A DNA stretch of 64,000 bases from UBA6623 sp965248235 (GCA_965248235.1 CBDFIU010000001.1:248001-312000); one strand, 5' to 3'. Positions 19,270 to 29,040 are shown, numbered from the stretch's first letter. Translations and numbers: made by a program. The notes: a model not told the origin generated them from the letters alone.

Positions 19270-20712
19270 CTAAGCCAAGATCGGCTTGACGACTTTGCCG
19301 GCGATGCCGGTCAGTCGCGCGTCCAGCCCCTGAAACTTGACCGTCATGCGTTCGTGGTTGATACCGAGCAGGTGCAGCATCGTGGCGTGAAAGTCGTTGA
19401 TGCTGACGGGATTGTCGACGGCGGCGTAACCCAGCTCATCCGTCCCTCCATAGCTCGTGCCGCCGCGGATGCCGCCGCCGGCCATCATGAACGAAAAACC
19501 CTTGATGTGGTGGTCGCGTCCGTCGTTGCCTTGCGACATCGGAGTGCGGCCGAATTCGCCGCCCCATACGATCAGGGTTTCGTCGAGCATGCCGCGGTCC
19601 TTGAGGTCTTTGATGAGAGCGGCCGTCGCGCGGTCGGTCTCTTCGGCCTTGATCGAGATGTTCGGCTTGACCGAGCCGTGGTGGTCCCAATCGCGGTGAT
19701 AGAGCTGAATGAAACGCACGCCGCGCTCAGCCAGCCGGCGAGCCAGCAGGCAGTTCGAGGCGAAGGAGCCGTCGCCCGGTTCGGCGCCGTACAAGTCGAG
19801 AACACGTTTCGGTTCCGTACTCGTATCCATTAACTCCGGCACGCTCGATTGCATGCGGAACGCCATTTCGTATTGCGAAATGCGGGTCTGAATCTCGGGA
19901 TCGCCCAACGATGCGTGTTGTAGGCGGTTCAAGCGGTTGATCGTCTCGATCGATTCGCCCTGCAGCTCGTCGCCCAGCCCGGGCGGGTTGTTGATGTAGA
20001 GAACAGGGTCGCCAAAAGCGTTGAACTTCACACCCTGAAACTTGCTCGGCAAAAACCCGGCCGACCATTGACGCGCCGCGATGGGCTGCATCTGCCCGCC
20101 CTTGCCGGAGGAGACGAGTACGACAAAGCCCGGCAGATCCTCGGTATCCGCGCCGAGCCCGTAGAGCAGCCACGAGCCCATGCTGGGGCGCCCGGCGATG
20201 ATCGAACCGCTGTTCATCAACGTATGTGCCGGGTCGTGGTTGATCTGTTCGGTAAACATCGAACGCACGATGCAAATCTCGTCGGCGACACTTCCAATGT
20301 GCGGAAACTGATCGACGATCATTTGGCCCGATTCGCCGAATCGCTGGAAGCTGTGTTGGGGGCCGAAACAGATCAGTTTTTTCCCTTGGAGTTGGGCGAT
20401 CTGTTGGCCCTTGGTGAAGGACTCGGGCATCGGCTTGCCGTGCATCTTTTCGAGGGTCGGCTTGTAGTCCCAGGTTTCCAGATGCGAGGGGCCGCCGGCT
20501 TGATAGAGAAAGATCACGCGCTTGGCCTTGGCCGCGTGGTGCAGCGGATTCACCACGCCGCGCGAAGCCGCGCCGCCGGGGTTCTCCTTGGCCGAAAGCA
20601 CATTGCGGTCCAGCAGCGTATTCAGCCCAAGTAAACCGAGGCCGGCAACGCCCTTCCCCAAGAAAGTGCGGCGGCAGATGTCACGAGAGCGCGCTTCGAA
20701 TGAATCGGTCAT
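19270..20712 (-). CDS. Tat-exported DUF1501-family protein
   Basis: The 480-residue protein begins with a twin-arginine-like signal (SRDICRRTFLGKGVAGLGLL). Family signatures: RVIFLYQAGGPSHLETWDYK, INHDPAHTLMNSGSIIAGRP, MGSWLLYGLG, GVRFIQLYHRDWDHHG, LIVWGGEFGRTPMSQGNDGR, DHHIKGFSFMMAGGGIRGG and a C-terminal HATMLHLLGINHE. The family has the alkaline phosphatase/sulfatase-like fold but lacks the formylglycine motif; its activity is undefined. It follows the PSD1 gene by 38 bp, the usual pairing in Planctomycetes and Acidobacteria, so the two should act together outside the cytoplasm. Confidence 0.93.
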   Translation of the reverse strand: MTDSFEARSRDICRRTFLGKGVAGLGLLGLNTLLDRNVLSAKENPGGAASRGVVNPLHHAAKAKRVIFLYQAGGPSHLETWDYKPTLEKMHGKPMPESFTKGQQIAQLQGKKLICFGPQHSFQRFGESGQMIVDQFPHIGSVADEICIVRSMFTEQINHDPAHTLMNSGSIIAGRPSMGSWLLYGLGADTEDLPGFVVLVSSGKGGQMQPIAARQWSAGFLPSKFQGVKFNAFGDPVLYINNPPGLGDELQGESIETINRLNRLQHASLGDPEIQTRISQYEMAFRMQSSVPELMDTSTEPKRVLDLYGAEPGDGSFASNCLLARRLAERGVRFIQLYHRDWDHHGSVKPNISIKAEETDRATAALIKDLKDRGMLDETLIVWGGEFGRTPMSQGNDGRDHHIKGFSFMMAGGGIRGGTSYGGTDELGYAAVDNPVSINDFHATMLHLLGINHERMTVKFQGLDARLTGIAGKVVKPILA

Positions 20713-20750
20713 GATCGTCCCTCTGATTCCTTGTGCCTAATTCCTAGTAG

Positions 20751-23700
20751 CTAATTCCTTGTAATAGTCTCGTGCAGGTTGAGCACGGCCCGCGTCACCG
20801 TCGTCATCGCGGCCAATTGCGGCACATCGAAACTTTCGGGGTGGGGCGCTTCGCCGGCGGCCAAGAACTCGCGCGCGGCGGCCGTGTCCTGTTCGAATCG
20901 CGCCAAGCTGCTGTCGTACAAGGCACGCAACATCTTCCGTTCGTCGGCGGAAGGCGAACGACTTACCGCATCCCAAAACGCGCGGTCCAGACGGCCGTCG
21001 AAATCCTTCGCCGCGCCGATCACATTCTGCGCGAAAACGCGGGCGGCCTCGACGAAGACCGGGTCGTTCAACAAAACCAGGGCCTGCAAGGGCGTATTGG
21101 AGCGCGACCGATTCACGGTGCACTCCTCGCGGCTGGGCGCGTCGAAGAGCATCAGCCCCGGGTGCAGAAACGTCCTTTGCCAATAGGTGTAGAGTCCGCG
21201 GCGATAAAGATCGTCCCCGCGGCCGGCGGAGTAGGCGCGCTTGGGGAAATTCATGGCGGCCAAATAGCGCTCGGGCTGAGGAGGCCGAACGCTGGGGCCG
21301 CCGAATTTGTCGACCAACAGACCGGAGACGGCCAGGGCGATGTCGCGAACATTTTCCGCCTCGACGCGGTAACGGCTTTGCCTGGCCAGTAGGCGATTCT
21401 CACGGTCGCGCGCCTCGAGTTCGGGCGCGCTCAGCGACGATTGGTGATAGGTGTGGCTGGTAACCATCGTTCGGATGATGTGCTTGACGTCCCAGCGATG
21501 GGCGCCGTCGGCTTGCCACGTCGGGTCGCGAAACTCCGCGGCCAACCAGTCGAGCAATTCCAAGTAACTCGGCCATTCGCCCTGCGAGCCGAGGTCGTCG
21601 AGAACTTTCGACAAACCGGTGCCGAAAAAGTTATTCCATAGGCGATTGACGAATACCCGCGAGGGGAGCGGGTTTGCGTCCGACACCATCCAGTTGGCGA
21701 AATCAAGGCGCGTGGTGCGTCCGTTGGTCTCGCCGGCTTTGCCCAGGAACTCGGGGGCGGCGGGCGCGACGATCGGCCCGGAATCGTCCATCCAGTTGCC
21801 GCGCGCCAGGATCCGCGTCACATGCGGGTGGGTCGATTGGCTGACGACGACTCGCGGAATCGCCCGCTTGAGGGCGCCGATCTTGGCGTCGAGTTTCGCC
21901 CGGCGCACGGTCAGAGCCTCGAATTCCGACGTTTCCCAAACGAAGTGGCCTTCGACGGCTTTTTGTTGTTTCTCGTCGCGGTCATCCTCGGGCGCTTGCA
22001 GAGCTTCGAGAACTTTGAACGGCAGGCCTTTCTCGACCGCTCGGATCATGCTGCCCTCATCGGAGTCGGGCGGCCGCAGCCGAATCTTGTCGAACGCCAG
22101 TCCGATCTCGGGCCACGAATGTTCGCCCGCGCTGAGCGCCACGCGAAATCGTCCGATCGTCGCTTTGCGATAAATGCTGTCGTGTTTCAGATGAATCGTC
22201 AAAACCGAATCGGCTTGGGTTTCGAGCGGCTCGGTGAAGCGCACGGCGAGAAAGGGGTTCACCCCTTCTCCGCTTGAGACGCCCCAGCCGGTTTCCGGGT
22301 CGCCGTCGATGGCCCCGATGGCGCGGTGCTCGGGCTCTTCGGCAAAGAGCGTACTCGCGGTGGCGAGAACAAACGAAAGCGGCGCCGGGTTTTGCTTTCC
22401 GTCGGCCGAATGCTCGGCTTCAACCTCGGTGAGGACGAACCGATCCGCACCGCGTGAGACGCGAGCACCGCGGTTGCCTTCATCGTGCATGACGTCGATG
22501 CCGAGCGCCCTCCAAGCACCCTCGCCGGGCTTGAAAGTCACCGTATACGTCTCATTGGCGGGATTGGGACCCGACGCGATGACAAGGCCGTCGCCGCGGC
22601 GACGTTCAGTCACTAGGCTTGCGCTGAAGGTGTCGAAATAGTCAAAGCTGTAAATATCGCTTTCGACCAACTCATCGTCATAGATGGTCAGTTTCGCGCC
22701 GTTTCGCGTTGAGACCGTCAGCGGACGCTGATACCGCCAAGCCAAGTCGCCGGCCGCGTGCGCCGCGAGAATCTCTTTTTCCCACGCGCGCCGCCGTTCA
22801 TCGGAGCCTTTCAGCTTGGCTTCGATCTCGCTGTTGACGGCGGCGAGTTTCGCTGTGAGCTGATCGAGTAAGCTGCGTTGTTCATCGCTGGGCAATTCCA
22901 ACTTCGTCCCGTAAGCGTTCGGACCGCCGCTGCCGACGATACCGGTTTCCTTGAGGTCGGCGAAGACCGCCTTCATCGAATAGAAATCCTTGGTCAGGAT
23001 GGGATCGAATTTGTGGTCGTGACATTCGGCGCACCCGGTGGTGATGCCCAGGAAAACCGCGCTGGTGGTGCGCACGCGGTCGGCGCCGTATTTGGCGAGA
23101 TATTCCTTGTCCTGAATGCCGCCTTCGCCCGATGTGCGATGGATGCGGTTAAAGGCGGACCCGACTTTCTGTTCCGCGGTCGCATCGGGAATCAAGTCGC
23201 CGGCCAATTGCTCGCGGGTGAATTCGTCGAACGGCTTGTTGTCGCGGAACGACCGAAGAACGTAGTCGCGGTAGGGCCAGGTCGGCGCCGGATTGTCGCC
23301 GTGAAAACCGTTCGTGTCGCCGTAGCGCGCCGCGTCGAGCCAATGCATGGCCTGCTTCTCGGCGTAGCGGGGCGAAGCCAGCAAGCGATCCACCACCTTT
23401 TCATACGCCCGCGGGTCGGAGTCAGCGAGAAAGGCCTTGACCTCGGCCGACGTCGGCGGCAGCCCTGTCAGGTCGAAGTTCAAGCGGCGAATCAAAGTGG
23501 TCTTGTCGGCTTCCTTGGAAGGATTAAGGCCTTCATCCGCCAGTCGCGTTCGGACGAACGAGTCGATCGGGTTGCGAATCGGAACCGCGTCTTCGGCAAC
23601 CTCGGGAACCGAAGGGCGAGTGAGCGGCTGGAAGGCCCAATGGCCCTCGTATTTCGCGCCCTCCGCTACCCAGCGACGAACCGTCTGCTTCTGCTCGTCG

Positions 23701-24062
23701 GTCAATTCCTTATGCGAATAGCTCGGCGGCATCAACCGCGCCGAATCCTCGGTGAAGATGCGCGCGACGATGGCGCTTTCCTCGGGGTTGCCGGGGACGA
23801 TCGGGGTGACGCCGGTGGCGGTCTGCTTCAACGCTTCTTCGCGAAGATCGAGCCGCAGGTTCATCATCCGCGCATTTTTGTCCGGCCCGTGACATCGGAA
23901 ACACGTGTCGGACATGATGGGGCGGATGTCGCGGTTGAAGCTGACGGGCTGGTCGATGCGAGGCTCGGCGGCGAGCGTCGGAAGAAGAGCGATCAGACCG
24001 AGCGCGGCAATCCAGGGAATCGAGCTGGTTCGGCGACTTAGATAGTGGGTCATCTTATCCAT
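20751..24062 (-). CDS. PSD1-type protein: planctomycete cytochrome c, DUF1549 and DUF1553 domains
   Basis: About 1103 residues when started at MDKMTHYLSRRTSS, which leads a signal/anchor segment (SIPWIAALGLIALLPTLAAE); the open frame extends 32 codons upstream. After export come a haem site (CFRCHGPD, about residue 55), the DUF1549 region (PIDSFVRTRLADEGL through HWLDAARYGDTNGFHGDNPA), a second cysteine/His set CAECHDHKFDPI, a middle beta-rich insert, and DUF1553 (RTTRLDFANWMVSDANPLPS, VNRLWNNFFGTGL, RSNTPLQALVLLNDPVFVEA). Such proteins are always partnered by DUF1501, here 38 bp downstream. The role is unknown; they are thought to handle polysaccharide breakdown at the cell surface. Confidence 0.92.
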   Translation of the reverse strand: MDKMTHYLSRRTSSIPWIAALGLIALLPTLAAEPRIDQPVSFNRDIRPIMSDTCFRCHGPDKNARMMNLRLDLREEALKQTATGVTPIVPGNPEESAIVARIFTEDSARLMPPSYSHKELTDEQKQTVRRWVAEGAKYEGHWAFQPLTRPSVPEVAEDAVPIRNPIDSFVRTRLADEGLNPSKEADKTTLIRRLNFDLTGLPPTSAEVKAFLADSDPRAYEKVVDRLLASPRYAEKQAMHWLDAARYGDTNGFHGDNPAPTWPYRDYVLRSFRDNKPFDEFTREQLAGDLIPDATAEQKVGSAFNRIHRTSGEGGIQDKEYLAKYGADRVRTTSAVFLGITTGCAECHDHKFDPILTKDFYSMKAVFADLKETGIVGSGGPNAYGTKLELPSDEQRSLLDQLTAKLAAVNSEIEAKLKGSDERRRAWEKEILAAHAAGDLAWRYQRPLTVSTRNGAKLTIYDDELVESDIYSFDYFDTFSASLVTERRRGDGLVIASGPNPANETYTVTFKPGEGAWRALGIDVMHDEGNRGARVSRGADRFVLTEVEAEHSADGKQNPAPLSFVLATASTLFAEEPEHRAIGAIDGDPETGWGVSSGEGVNPFLAVRFTEPLETQADSVLTIHLKHDSIYRKATIGRFRVALSAGEHSWPEIGLAFDKIRLRPPDSDEGSMIRAVEKGLPFKVLEALQAPEDDRDEKQQKAVEGHFVWETSEFEALTVRRAKLDAKIGALKRAIPRVVVSQSTHPHVTRILARGNWMDDSGPIVAPAAPEFLGKAGETNGRTTRLDFANWMVSDANPLPSRVFVNRLWNNFFGTGLSKVLDDLGSQGEWPSYLELLDWLAAEFRDPTWQADGAHRWDVKHIIRTMVTSHTYHQSSLSAPELEARDRENRLLARQSRYRVEAENVRDIALAVSGLLVDKFGGPSVRPPQPERYLAAMNFPKRAYSAGRGDDLYRRGLYTYWQRTFLHPGLMLFDAPSREECTVNRSRSNTPLQALVLLNDPVFVEAARVFAQNVIGAAKDFDGRLDRAFWDAVSRSPSADERKMLRALYDSSLARFEQDTAAAREFLAAGEAPHPESFDVPQLAAMTTVTRAVLNLHETITRN

Positions 24063-24323
24063 ACCTATCGGCCCCCGCAGTCGGGGCGGGCCTGAAAAAT
24101 TCGACGAATCGGTCGACCGCGGCGACGAAGCGGCGATCATCCATGTTCTCGCTTTCAAGAGTAGCGAGCGCGGACGCCGCAGGCAACCGCCTGGGACTCT
24201 CCCAAGGGGGCACGGCCCGATAAAGCTCTACCGACGCGGCCTGCACTCCGCCCCCCGATTCGTTGCAGTCTGATTGCCACACCGCGCCGCCCCGCGAGAC
24301 GAAAAGCGGGCTAGAATAGGCCC

Positions 24324-25472
24324 ATGCTCAAATCCGGCTCCACTCGTCGGGAGTTTCTTACCGCTTCGACCGCCGCGGCTCTGTCCGCCGCGCTGGCGGG
24401 AAAAGCGAAGGCCGCCCCCGAGAATGCGGCCGGCGAATGGCGAAACCGCCGGGACGGCATGGCCTATCGTCGCCTCGGACGGACGAACTTCATGATCTCC
24501 GAAGTCGTTTGCGGCGGCAGTACGATTACCCCCACCCACCATAGTCACGTCGAAACCGCCATCGAACGCGGCCTCAACTATCTCGACACCGCGGCCTCCT
24601 ACGGCAAGGGCCAAAGCGAACTCGGGTATTCGCGAGTCATCGCCGGCAGCAGCAAGCGCGAGAAAGTCTTCCTGGCAAGCAAGGTCAGCCCGTGGGACAT
24701 CAACCGCAATCGGGTGTTACGAGAGCTGTACGAAAGCCTCTCCGCTTCCGAAAAAGCGAAGATCGACGGCGAGGTGCGAGAACGCTTGGCCGACGCCCCG
24801 GCGCTGGTCGAGAATTACTTCGGCAATTACTTCAAGAGTCAGCGCAAGGAGTATGAGGACGTCACGCTCAGCCGCGTCATGGAAGATCGCTTCCCGGATA
24901 CGATCGACCGGCCCGCCAACTATCGCGATGTCGTCATTCGGTCGGTAGAAGAAAGCCTCAAACGGCTTGGAACGGACTACCTCGATATCTTGATGTGTCC
25001 GCACGGGGCCTCGAGCTATGACGAGGTGACGAAGTTCCCGGAGATTTTCGAAGCTTTTGAACAGCTCAAGAAGGCCGGAAAGGTTCGGCACTTGGGCGCT
25101 TCGTCCCATAGCGATCCGGCGCGCGTTTTGCAGGGCGTGGTGGACGCCGGCACCTATTCGGTCTCGATGGTCGCCTACAACATTGTCAACCACTCCTTCA
25201 TGGACGAGACCTTGGCCAAGGCCCACGCCGCGGACTTGGGCGTGATCGCCATGAAGGTGGCGCGTCCGGTGCACCATGGGCGGAAGAACTATCCACCGGA
25301 TGACCCCAAGCGTGTCGCGCTGATGGAGAAAGCCATGCCCGGCCCGATGAAGATCCCGGTCAAGGCGTACTTGTGGGCGCTCAGAAACCCTTTGATCGCG
25401 GCCGTGAATTCCGAGATGAATAACCAACAGATGGTCGACGACAATCTCCCCGTGGCGGGGAAGAAGGTATAG
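24324..25472 (+). CDS. Tat-exported aldo/keto reductase
   Basis: The 382-residue protein has a twin-arginine signal (STRREFLTASTAAALSAALA). It then has an aldo/keto reductase barrel: MAYRRLGRTNFMISEVVCGG, the catalytic Asp and Tyr in NYLDTAASYGKGQSELGYS, Lys in VFLASKV, and a His in ILMCPHGASSYD. LKRLGTDYLDILM and HLGASSHSDPARVLQGVVDA follow the family pattern. The C-terminus is shorter than in some NADPH enzymes. It lies 57 bp before the sulfatase gene and shares its direction, so co-transcription is likely. The substrate is probably a sugar or carbonyl compound; the sequence does not say which. Confidence 0.9.
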   Translation: MLKSGSTRREFLTASTAAALSAALAGKAKAAPENAAGEWRNRRDGMAYRRLGRTNFMISEVVCGGSTITPTHHSHVETAIERGLNYLDTAASYGKGQSELGYSRVIAGSSKREKVFLASKVSPWDINRNRVLRELYESLSASEKAKIDGEVRERLADAPALVENYFGNYFKSQRKEYEDVTLSRVMEDRFPDTIDRPANYRDVVIRSVEESLKRLGTDYLDILMCPHGASSYDEVTKFPEIFEAFEQLKKAGKVRHLGASSHSDPARVLQGVVDAGTYSVSMVAYNIVNHSFMDETLAKAHAADLGVIAMKVARPVHHGRKNYPPDDPKRVALMEKAMPGPMKIPVKAYLWALRNPLIAAVNSEMNNQQMVDDNLPVAGKKV

Positions 25473-25529
25473 CCCGACCAGCCGATCACGGCGGCTAATC
25501 GACGGCCCGCGCGCCGGAAGGAACCTCGA

Positions 25530-26933
25530 ATGAAACAACTCGCCGTGCTCAGAATCGTACTTGCCGTCTTAACGTCACTCCCGGCGTTGGGACTTTTCCA
25601 CGGCAGTCTCGCCGCCGCGGAAGGCCCGCCGAACATCGTCCTCATCTTCGCCGATGACTTGGGCTACGGCGACTTGGGCGTCTACGGTTCGCCGAACATC
25701 CGCACGCCGAACATTGACAGCCTCGCTTTCGCCGGCGTCAAGCTGACCGACTTCTATTCCGTCTCGCCGGTCTGCACGCCGTCCCGCGCGGGGTTGCTGA
25801 CGGGGCGCTACCCGGTGCGGTCGGGCATGACGCGCGTCTTGTTCCCCCGCGAGGAGTTCGGGTTACCGGATTCGGAAATCACCGTCGCCGAGGTCCTCAA
25901 CGATAAGGGCTACGCCACGGCGCTGATCGGCAAATGGCATCTCGGCGATCGTCCCGAGCACAGCCCCACACAGCACGGTTTCGACTATCGCTACGGCATT
26001 CCCTTCAGCAATGACATGACGCGGCCTCACGCTTCGTGGCCCGAGCCCTTGCGGATCTACGAACAGGACGAGGTGGTGATCGAAGGCGTCGATCAATCGC
26101 AAATCACGCGGCTGTATACCGACAAGGCGATCAGCTTTATCGAGAAAAACAAGGACGGGCCGTTCTTCTTGTATCTGCCGCACAGCATGCCGCACTGGCC
26201 CTGGTTTTCCAGTGAGAAGTTCGACGGGCGCTCGATCAAGGGTCCTTATGGCGATGCGGTCGAGGAAATCGACTGGAGCACCGGGGAGATCTTGAAAGCT
26301 CTCGAGCGCAACGGCCTCGACGACAACACTCTCGTGATCTTTACGAGCGACAACGGCGGGTCGAGCGGCCAAGCCGGCAGCAACGGCACGCTGCGCGGCA
26401 GGAAGGGGCAGACCTGGGAAGGCGGCATGCGCGTGCCCTTCATCGCGCGGATGCCCGGGAAGATTCCCGCCGCGACCACTCGCAGCGGGATTGCCTGCGC
26501 GATCGACCTTTTCACGACGTTGATCGAGACGGCCGGGGCGATCGTCCCTGATGATCGGCCGATCGATGGAGTCAATCTTCGGCCGATGCTGAGCGGCCAG
26601 GGCCCCTCGCCGCGCGATCACCTCTACTATTTCAGCCACAACTGGGAAAGCCGCCCGCAGTTGGCGGCGGTGCGGGCGGGGCGTTGGAAGCTGCATTTCA
26701 AGTTGCATTGGGATTGGCCGCAGACGAAGTTCGAGCCGACGAAACTTTACGACTTGCATGCTGACCCCTCGGAGGCAAGCGATCGGCTTGGCGACTACCC
26801 CGACGTGGTCGCCGAGCTGGCCGGTCAGGCCCGAACCTTTCATGCCGAGGTCGAATACGGGACAGCGCCGCCCGTCCACTATCCGCCCGGAGCCCCGGAA
26901 CGGCCCTACGGAGGAAAGCGGCCGGTGCGGTAA
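25530..26933 (+). CDS. Secreted type I sulfatase
   Basis: The 467-residue sulfatase has a signal peptide (MKQLAVLRIVLAVLTSLPAL, cleavage near LAA-AEG) and a GGAAGGA ribosome site. Metal-binding FADDLGYGDLGVYGSP opens the fold. The C-X-P-S-R site is CTPSRAGLLTGRYPVRSG, with Cys82 converted to formylglycine by a maturase not seen in this window. GKWHLGD, HSMPHWPWF and SDNGGSSGQAG complete the active site. It hydrolyses sulfate esters, probably on glycans, in line with the GH95 fucosidase nearby. Regiospecificity cannot be told by eye. The DUF192 gene follows after 5 bp. Confidence 0.95.
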   Translation: MKQLAVLRIVLAVLTSLPALGLFHGSLAAAEGPPNIVLIFADDLGYGDLGVYGSPNIRTPNIDSLAFAGVKLTDFYSVSPVCTPSRAGLLTGRYPVRSGMTRVLFPREEFGLPDSEITVAEVLNDKGYATALIGKWHLGDRPEHSPTQHGFDYRYGIPFSNDMTRPHASWPEPLRIYEQDEVVIEGVDQSQITRLYTDKAISFIEKNKDGPFFLYLPHSMPHWPWFSSEKFDGRSIKGPYGDAVEEIDWSTGEILKALERNGLDDNTLVIFTSDNGGSSGQAGSNGTLRGRKGQTWEGGMRVPFIARMPGKIPAATTRSGIACAIDLFTTLIETAGAIVPDDRPIDGVNLRPMLSGQGPSPRDHLYYFSHNWESRPQLAAVRAGRWKLHFKLHWDWPQTKFEPTKLYDLHADPSEASDRLGDYPDVVAELAGQARTFHAEVEYGTAPPVHYPPGAPERPYGGKRPVR

Positions 26934-26938
26934 ACGTT

Positions 26939-27307
26939 ATGTCAATTGTTCGCGTATTCAACGAAACAAAACAGATTGCCGTCGCCGACCGCGTCACGCT
27001 CAGCGATACGAGCGAGACGCGGCGGACCGGGCTGCTGAAACACGAGAGCCTACCCAAGGGAGAGGGGCTATGGATCATCCCTTGCGAGGCCGTTCACACC
27101 TTCCGCATGAAGTTCCCCATTGACGTCGTCTTCATTGACAAGCACAAGCGCGTAACGAAGATCGTGCCGGCCATGAAGAAGTCACGCATGGCGATGAGTT
27201 GGCGGGCCCGCAGCGTAGTCGAGCTAACAGCGGGCCTCGCCGCCGAGACCGGCATGGAAGTCGGCGACCAACTGGTGATTACGCCGCTCGAGGAGCAGCC
27301 GAGGTAA
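26939..27307 (+). CDS. DUF192-family protein
   Basis: The 122-residue protein has the DUF192 layout: an N-terminal strand pair, RRTGLLKHESLPKGEGLWII with the family's R..GL.....L..G.GL, a Cys and His in IPCEAVHTFRMKFPIDVVFI, KRVTKIVPAMKKSRM and VVELTAGLAAETGMEVGDQL. Most members are exported; this one has no signal peptide. The start follows the sulfatase stop by only 5 bp, so it is translated from the same message. Its function is unknown. Confidence 0.88.
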   Translation: MSIVRVFNETKQIAVADRVTLSDTSETRRTGLLKHESLPKGEGLWIIPCEAVHTFRMKFPIDVVFIDKHKRVTKIVPAMKKSRMAMSWRARSVVELTAGLAAETGMEVGDQLVITPLEEQPR

Positions 27308-27359
27308 GACGTCAGGCAGTCGAACGCCCGAAACACACCGACCGGTGTGTGCCATATGA

Positions 27360-27712
27360 CGACATTTGCAGAGGTGGGCCGGCTGTTGGGTTAGGCCGGT
27401 CTTGGATGGGATTGGGTTCGTATGGTTGTTTTTGGGGGGCGGGCTGGATGGTTCCAACTTGTTGATATACAAGGGCTTGTTTGGTTTTGACGGGGGGTTG
27501 GCGATGGTTTGGATGCTCTGGAATGGGCTGGTGGGGGGGTAGGAGAGTGGATTGGGGGGGCTGGGCTTGGGTTGGGGCGAGCTTGGCTAGGGTTTGAGGG
27601 ATTTTTGGGCGGGGGATTGTTGGATTTGGTTTTTTGGGGTGTTTTTCGAAGATTTGGATGGAGGTGTGGCGTTTGAGTGGAGGTTGTTGGTTGTTGTGGA
27701 GCCGCGTTTGGC
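27360..27712. other. Strand-asymmetric G/T-rich tract without genes
   Basis: About 350 bp in which the plus strand is almost only G and T with very little C. It contains many GGG to GGGGGGG runs (for example around 27430, 27495, 27535 and 27555) and TTGG repeats. No open frame in it looks coding. On the minus strand it forms an A/C-rich, G-poor 3' region directly after the stop of the gene ending at 27715. That is the composition expected of a Rho-utilisation tract, and the plus strand has G-quadruplex potential. Confidence 0.6.
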
Positions 27713-27714
27713 GG

Positions 27715-28530
27715 CTAACGTAGGGGTGGCGGGGGTTTCGCGGGTGGGGTGACGCAGTGGGCGGTTGGGGCGGAGTCGTGAGGTGTTTCGGGTCCGCTAG
27801 CTTCCTGATGGTCTTGGGGGTTCGTCGGATACCGCTTGCTTACGCGCGCGGCTCGGTTTGGGACGGCGTGCTCTTCGACGGCGCGGTCTGGGACGGCGCG
27901 GTCCGAGGCTAGGCGGTTGATGACTTCGGGGTTGGCGGGGACGTAGCGATGCTGTAGCTCGGGTGGGGCGGTGGTGTCGTAGACGTCGAAGCCGTAATCG
28001 CCTTTGTTGCGGGCCTCGCGGGCCTGGCGGGATTTTTGATCGCCTTGGCGAATGTCGGTGAGCAGTTCGACGGCGCGGTAGAAACGGCGGGTGAGATGTC
28101 CGTCATAGCGGGAGAGTTGGACGACGGAGTTGGTGTTGCCGATCATGGCTTCGCCGAGCAGCTTGGTGTGGCCTTGGCGGTCGAGCTCGATGTCGGGGTG
28201 GAACTGGCGTTCGTGGCGGCGGGTGTGGTTGATGTTGGCGGTGATGATAGCGGTCTCGATGCGGGAGAGGCGCTGCATGCGCCAAGAGGCGTCGGTGATT
28301 TGGCGGCAGATTTCGCGTTCGAGAGGATTGCGGGGGGAAACCCAGTCTTCGAGGGCGGTGAGTTGGCAGTCGAAGTCGGCGGGGTCTTCGCCGGGCAGGA
28401 CGGCATCTTGGGAGAGTAGGCCGTGCTTGAGGGCGTTTTTGGACGAGCGGGTCTTGCCGGCGGCGGTGCGGGGTCCGGTGGATTTTTCGGCGTTTTCGCG
28501 GTTGGCGCGGATTTGGTTATTGGTGGCCAT
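27715..28530 (-). CDS. NRANxENAxxSTGPRT-family protein of unknown function
   Basis: The 271-residue protein starts MATNNQIRANRENAEKSTGP and continues RTAAGKTRSSKNALKHGLLS. This N-terminal signature belongs to a family found in many copies in Acidobacteria and some Planctomycetes, with no known role. A central helical part (LEREICRQITDASWRMQRLS, TNSVVQLSRYDGHLTRRFYR) looks like a bundle. The C-terminal 70 residues are proline-rich and disordered-looking (RAVPDRAVEEHAVPNRAARV). The coding strand is strongly C-rich and G-poor, continuing into the A/C-rich tract downstream. The signature lies in a basic region that could bind nucleic acid, but that is a guess. Confidence 0.7.
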   Translation of the reverse strand: MATNNQIRANRENAEKSTGPRTAAGKTRSSKNALKHGLLSQDAVLPGEDPADFDCQLTALEDWVSPRNPLEREICRQITDASWRMQRLSRIETAIITANINHTRRHERQFHPDIELDRQGHTKLLGEAMIGNTNSVVQLSRYDGHLTRRFYRAVELLTDIRQGDQKSRQAREARNKGDYGFDVYDTTAPPELQHRYVPANPEVINRLASDRAVPDRAVEEHAVPNRAARVSKRYPTNPQDHQEASGPETPHDSAPTAHCVTPPAKPPPPLR

Positions 28531-28838
28531 GGCTTCCTCGTTACCAGGATACGGCAGGGGGGAAGGGGTAACGGGGGGTTGGATTTTCTAAGTTGTTGGG
28601 AATACAGGGGAAATATTTTTGATTCTTACGTGATGGGATTTCGTGGCGCCGAATTACGTGAACCGTTAGCCGTTGGCCGGGTTGAAGAGGGGACCGGCCG
28701 GGGGCGGCCGGTCTTTGAGCTTGAGGAGGTTTGGTTGGCGGGTTTGCCAGCCCTCAAGGAGGGGTCTAGTGCCACGACCGCGTGAAAAAGTTTGTTTGGT
28801 TCGAAAGCACAATTCTTGAGTGACCGCATCGCGTGGGG

Positions 28839-28929
28839 AAAAAATGGGGGACAGTCCACTTCGCGCCAGGATACATTGTTGATTTGATGGAACTTATTCG
28901 GTTGGCGCTCGGTACAGTCCCCAATTTTT
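28839..28929 (-). repeat. MITE-like element, copy B (inverted)
   Basis: It starts AAAAAATGGGGGACAGTCCA (28839) and ends CGGTACAGTCCCCAATTTTT (28929), the reverse complement of the ends of the 8545-8631 copy, including CACTTCGCGC and GCGCTCGGTAC. The middle about 40 bp is unrelated. It lies in a 619-bp gap (28531-29149) that holds no recognisable gene, only this, a short REP-like unit at 29041 and a palindrome near 29130. Confidence 0.5.
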
Positions 28930-29040
28930 CACAGCCCCGTGGCGATGCGGCTCTGGTTGGCTGTGGTTTCCTTCGTCATGGCGGATCGAAGCCTTCTTAA
29001 CAAGGTCGGGGAAAGGTGTCTTTTCACGTGGTCTGAGTTT

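Noticed and set aside
22878..24041. 387-codon frame opposite the PSD1 gene
   Set aside because: Antisense shadow of a clear DUF1549/DUF1553 protein; no domain features.
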